This document shows positions 6,856-10,711 of a DNA stretch of 10,711 nt, in pieces. Every line of letters starts with the position of its first letter. Position 1 is the first letter of the stretch. Under the pieces are notes generated by a model, which ran no database searches, had not been told where the DNA came from, and saw only the letters and a list, made by a program, of their open reading frames with translations. Where the stretch lies: NCBI GenBank assembly GCA_937952925.1, contig CALFYA010000384.1:1-10711 (forward strand). Direction: 5' to 3'. Source of the stretch: an uncultured Moraxellaceae bacterium. GTDB taxonomy: Bacteria; Pseudomonadota; Gammaproteobacteria; Pseudomonadales; Moraxellaceae. The position numbers and the translations under genes are program-made.

Positions 6856-7455
6856 ATGACTGTTGATGCTGTCCTGATTGAGAAAGTATTGCAGCAAGAT
6901 CGGATCGCGATGGGGCAGATGATGCGCTTATATGGCGGTGCGATGCTCGCTGCTGCGCGCAGTCTTTGCCCGCAATATGCCGATGATATTGTGCAAGAAG
7001 CATGGATTGCCGCGATTGGTGCGCTCCCGCAGTTTGAGCAAAAATCCTCCCTCAAAACATGGCTGATCCGTATCACCATCAACAAAGCCTACAACCACCT
7101 GCGCAAACAACGCCCTGAAGTATCCTTGGAGGGATTGGCTGAGCAAGATGATCCACTCAATCATCAGTTTGATGAGCAATCCCATTGGCGGCAAGGCTGG
7201 TCGGCATGGCCTGAGCAATCGCCGCACGAGCTACTCGAAGCGCATGTGCTCAAAGAATGTCTGGAAAAGCACATCGCATTATTGCCCGAAGGCCAACGTG
7301 CCGTGTTGGTACAAGCCGAACTGTTGGGGCTAGAGCCAAACGAGGTGTGTAACAATCTGGCGATTAGTGCGTCTAACTATCGAGTGCTACTGCATCGAGC
7401 GCGGGTGCGGATTCATGCGATGGTGGCGCATTATCAGGAGAGTGGCGAATGCTAA
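6856..7455 (+). CDS. ECF RNA polymerase sigma factor
   Basis: A 199-residue ECF sigma factor. Region 2 (about 20-87) includes YADDIVQEAWIAAIGALPQF, and the promoter-melting part is KTWLIRITINKAYNHLRKQR. An acidic, Trp-rich linker (90-130) leads to region 4 (about 138-190) with ALLPEGQRAVLVQAELLG and the recognition helix around ISASNYRVLLHRARVRI. GGAG (6842-6845), inside the end of gspE, lies 10 bases before the ATG. It starts 6 bases after gspE and overlaps the zf-HC2 anti-sigma gene by 7 bases, so its partner is that protein. The three TGTAAC/CGTCTA-type promoters in the following hvf region make it the likely activator of that locus. Regulon and inducer (copper is the first guess) are inferred. 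Confidence 0.9.
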   Translation: MTVDAVLIEKVLQQDRIAMGQMMRLYGGAMLAAARSLCPQYADDIVQEAWIAAIGALPQFEQKSSLKTWLIRITINKAYNHLRKQRPEVSLEGLAEQDDPLNHQFDEQSHWRQGWSAWPEQSPHELLEAHVLKECLEKHIALLPEGQRAVLVQAELLGLEPNEVCNNLAISASNYRVLLHRARVRIHAMVAHYQESGEC

Positions 7456-7694
7456 ATTGTCAGCAAATTGCCCAGATGAGTAGCGATTATTTGGATCGCA
7501 CCGATCTGACGTGGCAGCAGCGCGCCCAATTTAAAATGCATCTCATGATGTGTAGCTATTGTCGCCGTTTTGTTGGGCAGCTCGACCTGTTACGCCAAGC
7601 TTTACCCCACAAACAACTTCCTACGCCTGATGATGCTCAGATCAACCGTTGGCTTGATGCCGTTGCACCCAAAGACCCTACGCCCCGCGATTGA
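7449..7694 (+). CDS. zf-HC2 (ZAS-type) anti-sigma factor
   Basis: An 81-residue protein with the zinc-binding anti-sigma signature: C4, then H31-x3-C35-x2-C38 (HLMMCSYCRRF). Proteins of this type bind an ECF sigma factor through the zinc finger and release it when the cysteines are oxidised or the metal is displaced. There is no membrane segment, so it is cytosolic. The C-terminal half is short and Pro/Asp-rich, with no separate sensor domain. AGGAG (7436-7440) lies 8 bases before the ATG, and the ATG overlaps the sigma stop by 7 bases, a classic coupled sigma/anti-sigma pair. The 3' end overlaps the convergent hvfX-like gene by 17 bases, so no ordinary intergenic terminator fits between them. 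Confidence 0.85.
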   Translation: MLNCQQIAQMSSDYLDRTDLTWQQRAQFKMHLMMCSYCRRFVGQLDLLRQALPHKQLPTPDDAQINRWLDAVAPKDPTPRD

Positions 7695-8304
7695 TCAGGC
7701 GCAGCCACCAATCATCCACACTGACATAACGCCCACCACCGAGTTTGAACAAGCCCAGCAACATGATCAGATAGGTGGTGGCAAACTCAATCCCATTATT
7801 GATGATCGCAATCGAGCCACTTGAAGTGAGCCAATCATAGTTGCCATGTGCTTGCAAAATCTCGCGGGCGCGTTCGATTTTATCGGCAGACTCTAGTACG
7901 CGGGCATTGGCAAACGGTGCACTCGGATCAGCAATTGCTTGCCAGCCATAGGGCAAATGTACCGTCACAATCGCCACCAGCATGGTGATGATCAAAGGAA
8001 TACACACCCAACGGGTCAGCAGACCTAGCGCCAATAGCACTGCACCGACCAACTCGGCACCAGTTGCCAAAAATGCCATCAGCCACGGCAAGGGCAGTCC
8101 CAAGCCATAATCGGGATTGCCAAACCAATCGACCGTATCGGCAAAATGGTTGAACTTATTCATCCCAGCAAACCAAAACACTGGCACCAAATACAAGCGT
8201 AGTGCCAATGCAGGCAACCCATCAATCGGTTGCAACCAGCGTCCGAGGCGCTGTTGCTGTTGATACAGGCGTTGTTTAAAACACAGATGAGGCATAGGGA
8301 GCAT
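7678..8304 (-). CDS. hvfX: DoxX-family membrane protein, HvfX-like
   Basis: A 208-residue inner-membrane protein of the DoxX family. Membrane segments lie at about 32-48, 72-98, 99-118 and 165-188. Marks include LRLYLVPVFWFAGMNKF, GLGLPLPWLMAFLATGAEL, LGLLTRW and the C-terminal GGGRYVSVDDWW. DoxX proteins with this ending accompany MNIO-matured, copper-binding HvfA/bufferin peptides; the exact role is not settled, and membrane redox support or peptide handling has been suggested. It is divergent from hvfA1 and has a matching ECF-type promoter upstream, which supports membership of the system. I use ATG 8304. TTG at 8310 would add two residues and ATG 8295 would remove three; none has a strong ribosome site. 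A long loop (about 120-160) between membrane segments is likely periplasmic. Confidence 0.85.
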   Translation of the reverse strand: MLPMPHLCFKQRLYQQQQRLGRWLQPIDGLPALALRLYLVPVFWFAGMNKFNHFADTVDWFGNPDYGLGLPLPWLMAFLATGAELVGAVLLALGLLTRWVCIPLIITMLVAIVTVHLPYGWQAIADPSAPFANARVLESADKIERAREILQAHGNYDWLTSSGSIAIINNGIEFATTYLIMLLGLFKLGGGRYVSVDDWWLRLINRGA

Positions 8305-8334
8305 GATCAAATATCCAAAGGAGTGATATGCCGT

Positions 8335-8363
8335 TAGACCAGCCGTACCGCACGATTGTTACA
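8335..8363 (-). promoter_or_regulatory. Putative ECF promoter for hvfX
   Basis: Read on the minus strand: TGTAAC (8363-8358), a 17-base spacer, then GGTCTA (8340-8335). Five of six -10 bases match the CGTCTA seen before both hvfA genes. The predicted transcript starts near 8327, about 22 bases before the ATG at 8304. The eleven bases TTGTAACAATC around the -35 are identical to those at the hvfA2 promoter. Confidence 0.6.
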
Positions 8364-8391
8364 ACGATTTTTTGAGCCAAGCTTGTAACAA
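8356..8391. repeat. Inverted repeat formed by back-to-back -35 elements
   Basis: TTGTTACAA (8356-8364) and TTGTAACAA (8383-8391) are perfect 9-base inverted arms separated by 18 bases. Each arm contains the TGTAAC -35 element of one divergent promoter. The arrangement would let two holoenzymes carrying the same sigma factor load back to back, or serve as a shared operator. Confidence 0.65.
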
Positions 8392-8412
8392 GGCGTAGAA
8401 TGGCGGCGTCTA
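8384..8412 (+). promoter_or_regulatory. Putative ECF promoter for hvfA1
   Basis: TGTAAC (8384-8389), a 17-base spacer, then CGTCTA (8407-8412). Transcription should start near 8420, leaving a leader of about 36 bases. That leader holds a small hairpin (8422-8427 with 8431-8436, three-base loop). The same pattern occurs at hvfX and hvfA2. This fits the AAC-type -35 and CGTC-type -10 of ECF sigma factors. Confidence 0.65.
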
Positions 8413-8455
8413 TAGGGCGATGTAGTGATCCGCTACCTGTTTTGTGAGAAATGAC

Positions 8456-8827
8456 ATGTCCAAACTCAACTCCCTCACCTCGATTGCCGCAGTATTGGCG
8501 GTATCGGTGGCGACCCAAGCCCCTGTGTACGCCGCCGAGAGCACCACACCTGCCACCACCACCAGCAAAGTCAAAGAGGGCAAATGTGGTGAAGGCAAAT
8601 GTGGCGCGAGCAGCAAAATGACCGCCCCCGCCCCCAAAATGACGACTGCCCAGAAAATGGCTACACCCACCAGCAGCAAAGCCAAAGAAGGCAAATGCGG
8701 TGAGGGCAAGTGCGGTACAGGCATGAAAACCAAAGCGTCCGCAGCTGCGGTTGCCATGACTCCCACACCGGCCAAAGCCATGCACGAAGGCAAATGTGGT
8801 GAAGGCAAATGCGGTGCCAAACGCTAA
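8456..8827 (+). CDS. hvfA: HvfA-like copper-binding RiPP precursor (paralogue 1)
   Basis: A 123-residue exported precursor peptide. Residues 1-26 form a Sec signal peptide ending APVYA-A. The mature part contains exactly three copies of the decapeptide EGKCGEGKCG (41-50, 78-87, 111-120), so all six cysteines (44, 49, 81, 86, 114, 119) lie in EGKCG motifs. Pro/Thr/Ala/Lys/Met linkers separate them. EGKCG is the motif modified by HvfB/HvfC (MNIO plus partner) to a copper-binding heterocycle in Haemophilus HvfA and in bufferins. The ATG at 8456 is chosen because MSKLNSLT aligns with paralogue 2 and GAGAA lies five bases upstream; an in-frame GTG at 8444 is less likely. It has its own ECF-type promoter and terminator, so it is expressed apart from hvfB/hvfC but should depend on them in trans. 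Confidence 0.85.
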   Translation: MSKLNSLTSIAAVLAVSVATQAPVYAAESTTPATTTSKVKEGKCGEGKCGASSKMTAPAPKMTTAQKMATPTSSKAKEGKCGEGKCGTGMKTKASAAAVAMTPTPAKAMHEGKCGEGKCGAKR

Positions 8828-8843
8828 TTTGAAAATAATTTGC

Positions 8844-8871
8844 AAAAGCTGCGTCCAAAGTCGCAGTTTTT
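8844..8871 (+). terminator. Intrinsic terminator after hvfA1
   Basis: CTGCG (8849-8853), an 8-base loop, and CGCAG (8862-8866) form a GC-rich stem. It is extended by AAAAG (8844-8848) pairing with the T-run TTTTT (8867-8871). The T-run directly follows the stem, 16 bases after the hvfA1 stop. It separates hvfA1 from the hvfA2-hvfB-hvfC operon. Confidence 0.8.
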
Positions 8872-8900
8872 GCGTATATAACAGCAGACGATCCGGAAAA

Positions 8901-8929
8901 TTGACACAAACTCAGTTCGAGCTTGTAAC
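8901..8929 (+). promoter_or_regulatory. Possible sigma70 promoter overlapping the hvfA2 ECF promoter
   Basis: TTGACA (8901-8906) is a perfect -35 consensus. After 17 bases, TGTAAC (8924-8929) matches four of six -10 bases. That same hexamer is the -35 of the ECF promoter, so housekeeping polymerase could compete with or supply a basal level for the ECF promoter. Confidence 0.35.
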
Positions 8930-8951
8930 AATCACCAACAACACGCGTCTA
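8924..8951 (+). promoter_or_regulatory. Putative ECF promoter for hvfA2-hvfB-hvfC
   Basis: TGTAAC (8924-8929), a 16-base spacer, then CGTCTA (8946-8951). It lies downstream of the hvfA1 terminator. Transcription would start near 8958, giving a leader of about 47 bases. The core elements are identical to those of hvfA1, with a spacer one base shorter. Confidence 0.65.
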
Positions 8952-8961
8952 TGAGCGTATA

Positions 8962-8975
8962 CGTCAGCACTGACG
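8962..8975. promoter_or_regulatory. Inverted repeat in the hvfA2 leader
   Basis: CGTCAG, CA, CTGACG: perfect 6-base arms, just after the predicted transcription start and 29 bases before the ATG. It could be an operator or a 5' RNA hairpin that stabilises the message. It does not occlude the GAGGA ribosome site (8993-8997). The hvfA1 leader has a different small hairpin at a similar place. Confidence 0.35.
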
Positions 8976-9004
8976 CAACTAAACCCCTATACGAGGATTT
9001 TTTC

Positions 9005-9439
9005 ATGTCCAAACTCAATTCACTGACCCCAATTGCTGCGGTATTGGCCTTGTCTGTAACGGCAACCGGTTGTTCGACCATGGCCGACAAGCCAGCGTCT
9101 GCTGGTCATCATGGCAGCAAATCAGCTGAAGCCAAATGCGGTGAGGGTAAATGTGGCGAAGGCAAATGCGCGAGTGGTTTTTTCAAAAAACTATTTGGCA
9201 AATCCGATGAAGCCAAGTGCGGTGAAGGCACTTGTGGCGGCAAATCAGCCGAAGCCAAATGCGGTGGCGACAAAGCCAAAGAAGCCAAATGTGGTGGTGA
9301 TAAAGCCGCTGAAGCCAAGTGCGGCGGTGACAAAGCTGCTGAAGCCAAGTGCGGCGGTGACAAAGCTGCTGAAGCCAAGTGCGGTGGCGACAAAGCCAAA
9401 GAAGCCAAATGCGGTGAAGCCAAGTGCGGTGCTAAATAA
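9005..9439 (+). CDS. hvfA: HvfA-like copper-binding RiPP precursor, repeat-expanded (paralogue 2)
   Basis: A 144-residue precursor with the same N-terminus as paralogue 1 (MSKLNSLT). It has 13 cysteines. C23 follows ATG in a lipobox-like site, so this one may be a lipoprotein. The other twelve lie in repeats: C45, C50, C55 in a KCGEGKCGEGKC block, C72 and C77 in KCGEGTCG, five tandem EAKCGGDKAx decapeptides (83-132; C86-C126), then two EAKCG units (C136, C141). A short hydrophobic/basic insert, GFFKKLFGKS (58-67), breaks the array. Most units are EAKCGG; only the first block keeps EGKC. The start is the ATG at 9005, with GAGGA seven bases upstream; a GTG in frame at 8951 lies inside the promoter. 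It is the first gene of an operon with hvfB and hvfC, whose products should modify the cysteines. Confidence 0.85.
   Translation: MSKLNSLTPIAAVLALSVTATGCSTMADKPASAGHHGSKSAEAKCGEGKCGEGKCASGFFKKLFGKSDEAKCGEGTCGGKSAEAKCGGDKAKEAKCGGDKAAEAKCGGDKAAEAKCGGDKAAEAKCGGDKAKEAKCGEAKCGAK
9251..9400 (+). repeat. Five 30-base in-frame tandem repeats in hvfA2
   Basis: Copies begin at 9251, 9281, 9311, 9341 and 9371, each coding for EAKCGGDKA plus K or A. Copies 3 and 4 are identical over all 30 bases, and copies 1 and 5 differ at one base. This suggests recent duplication by slippage or unequal exchange. Two partial 15-base units (EAKCG) follow to 9430. Copy-number change would alter the number of metal-binding sites without a frameshift. 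Confidence 0.9.
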
Positions 9440-9458
9440 CACCTGACAGGAGCAGATG

Positions 9459-10301
9459 ATGTCGGCTGGACTCGGCTTACGCCGCGATTTTTTGACGGAT
9501 CTGTTGGCGGCAGCACGGACGCCATCATCTGCCATGTTGCCTGATTTTGTCGAAGTCGCCCCCGAAAACTGGATTGGTTTTGGTGGGCGCTATGCATCAC
9601 AGTTGCACGCCATCCGTGAGCATTTTCCGATGTATACGCATGGCTTATCTTTGTCGCTCGGTGGATTGCAGCCGATCAATCGTGAGTTTGTATTGCAAAT
9701 CAAAGCGTTTTTACAGCGCTATGAGATTGCGGTGTATTCAGAGCATTTGAGCTTTACCCATGACGGGCAGGGCTATTTGTATGATCTATTGCCGATCCCG
9801 ATGACTGAGCAGGCCGTGCGCTATGTCGCTGAGCGCATCATGCAAGTGCAAGATGTGCTCGGTCAGCGTTTGGTGATTGAAAATGTGTCGACCTATGCCA
9901 TGCCCCATGCGCAGATGAGCGAGGCAGAGTTTGTCAGCGCAGTGCTTGAGCAAGCCGATTGCGAGCTACTGCTCGATGTCAACAATGTGTACGTCAATCA
10001 CATCAATCATGGCAGTGATCCGTATGCGTTTATCCAAGCCATGCCGCCTGAGCGGGTGCGCTATCTGCATGTGGCAGGGCATTATGCCCAAGCCGATGAT
10101 TTGTTGATTGATACGCATGGCGCAGAGGTATGTGATCCGGTCTGGCAACTGCTCGCCTATACCTATCAGCAGATCGGCAGCAAACCAACTTTGCTGGAGC
10201 GTGATTTTCATATTCCAGCGTTGCCACAACTCTTGAGTGAAGTTGATCAGATTCGAGCAATCCAGCAGCAACACCAGCAGGTTTCCCATGCAGTCGCCTG
10301 A
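9459..10301 (+). CDS. hvfB: HvfB, MNIO-family (DUF692) RiPP maturase
   Basis: A multinuclear non-haem iron-dependent oxidase (DUF692), 280 residues, TIM-barrel family of MbnB and TglH. It modifies cysteines of the HvfA peptides in the cytoplasm before export. Family segments run in order: GLGLRRDF, EVAPENWIGFGG (32-43), THG with H61, YSEHLSF with E95/H96, IENVSTY with E141, LLDVNNVYVN with D173, YLHVAGH with H204/H208, IDTHG with D218/H220, and LLERD with E247. These His/Asp/Glu positions are the usual iron ligands. AGGAG (9448-9452) is 6 bases before ATG 9459 and only 3 before ATG 9456, so I prefer 9459; the difference is one Met. It follows hvfA2 by 19 bases and overlaps hvfC by 14. HvfB versus BufB is a matter of naming. 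Confidence 0.93.
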   Translation: MSAGLGLRRDFLTDLLAAARTPSSAMLPDFVEVAPENWIGFGGRYASQLHAIREHFPMYTHGLSLSLGGLQPINREFVLQIKAFLQRYEIAVYSEHLSFTHDGQGYLYDLLPIPMTEQAVRYVAERIMQVQDVLGQRLVIENVSTYAMPHAQMSEAEFVSAVLEQADCELLLDVNNVYVNHINHGSDPYAFIQAMPPERVRYLHVAGHYAQADDLLIDTHGAEVCDPVWQLLAYTYQQIGSKPTLLERDFHIPALPQLLSEVDQIRAIQQQHQQVSHAVA

Positions 10302-10711
10302 CGTACTTGATTTTCAACAGGTGCAGCAGCAGTTGTGCCGTGAGCTGCGCGATGCCATGCCAGACTCGCAACTGATCGACAGCCGCCGTTTGCAGGTTTA
10401 TCAAGAGCTATTGCGCAACAACGTCAACACCTTTATCGACACCTGTTATCCCATCAGTCAGCGTCTATTGGGGGAATCGGTCTGGGCTGATCTGGCTGAA
10501 GCGTTTTTTGCGCACAGTCGTTGCGACTCGCCGTTTTATTACGACATTAGCTTGGCATTTCGCGAATACCTTGATGCAACAGCGCATCCGATTTTAGCGC
10601 AGTATCCGTGGCTGCGTGAGTTGCTGCATGTCGAATGGATGGAGCTACATGTCGATCTGGCGGAGTTTGATTGGCCTGCACCGCACATGGTCGATCTAGA
10701 CGAGTCAGCAG
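10288..10711 (+). CDS. hvfC: HvfC, DUF2063 family RiPP maturation partner (3' partial)
   Basis: The first 141 residues of a protein usually about 250 long; the frame is open to the window edge. The start of DUF2063 is clear: RRLQVYQELLRNNVNTFIDTCYPISQRLLGE (34-63), then FFAHSRCDSPFYYDISLAFREYL (73-95) and ELLHVEWMELHVDLAEFD (111-128). DUF2063 proteins pair with DUF692 maturases and are thought to recognise the precursor leader and present the peptide to the enzyme. Despite the Pfam label, DNA binding is not indicated by context. The ATG at 10288 overlaps the hvfB stop by 14 bases, with AGG (10278-10280) seven bases upstream, so translation is coupled. Further genes of the operon lie beyond the window. 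Confidence 0.9.
   Translation, partial: MQSPDVLDFQQVQQQLCRELRDAMPDSQLIDSRRLQVYQELLRNNVNTFIDTCYPISQRLLGESVWADLAEAFFAHSRCDSPFYYDISLAFREYLDATAHPILAQYPWLRELLHVEWMELHVDLAEFDWPAPHMVDLDESA

Noticed and set aside
8328..8375. 15-codon open frame with a strong AAAGGAG ahead of its ATG in the hvfX-hvfA1 gap
   Set aside because: It lies upstream of the hvfA1 promoter and on the strand opposite hvfX, so no transcript is expected to carry it. The AAAGGAG is probably chance.
8276..8845. Minus-strand 189-codon open frame over hvfA1
   Set aside because: Phe/Gly/His-rich composition results from reading EGKCG codons backwards; it also covers the divergent promoters and has no ribosome site.
9251..9400. CRISPR-like array
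   Set aside because: The 30-base units are directly adjacent without spacers and stay in the reading frame of a protein, so this is a coding tandem repeat.
9109..9600. Minus-strand 163-codon open frame with PPHLASxAL repeats
   Set aside because: It is the antisense shadow of the hvfA2 repeats. Its regular pattern comes from the 30-base period, and it runs across the hvfA2-hvfB junction with no support of its own.

Overview
The window reads as a stretch of gammaproteobacterial chromosome, most likely Pseudomonadales and perhaps Moraxellaceae-like. The grounds are moderate GC by eye, a DUF2339/DUF3999 pair, a lone gspE outside any type II secretion operon, and an HvfA-type copper-binding peptide system. 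The genus is inferred, not shown. Gene density is high and no gene-free stretch exceeds 300 bases.

Layout. (1) Positions 3-2766, plus strand: the C-terminal part of a DUF2339 polytopic membrane protein, truncated by the window edge, overlapping a DUF3999 envelope protein. (2) 2783-3596, plus strand: a small unit with a 49-residue, 12-cysteine metallothionein-like peptide followed by an ECF sigma factor whose C-terminal tail carries six cysteines. An ECF-like promoter (TGCAAC-N16-CGTTAT) lies upstream and a large stem-loop sits between the two genes. (3) 3575-5271, minus strand: an MscS-family channel preceded by a probable DUF432 protein, with overlapping genes. (4) 5356-7694, plus strand: gspE, then a second ECF sigma factor and a zinc-finger (zf-HC2) anti-sigma factor that overlap. 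(5) 7678-10711: a copper-peptide (Hvf/bufferin type) locus. It has a minus-strand DoxX-family gene (hvfX-like), two hvfA-like precursor genes rich in E-x-K-C-G motifs, hvfB (DUF692/MNIO maturase) and the start of hvfC (DUF2063).

How it seems to work together. Three promoters in the last region share one ECF-type pattern: TGTAAC, 16 or 17 bases, then CGTCTA or GGTCTA. One faces hvfX and one faces the first hvfA, arranged back to back. The third faces the second hvfA with hvfB and hvfC. The sigma/anti-sigma pair next door is the obvious candidate regulator. The first hvfA is closed by an intrinsic terminator, so it can be expressed as a separate peptide that would still rely on HvfB/HvfC for modification.

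The metallothionein-like unit at 2783-3596 looks like a second, self-contained metal-response circuit, with the Cys-tailed sigma factor as possible direct metal sensor. The window may therefore hold two sigma-controlled, cysteine-peptide metal defences within 8 kb. That link is an inference from sequence pattern alone.
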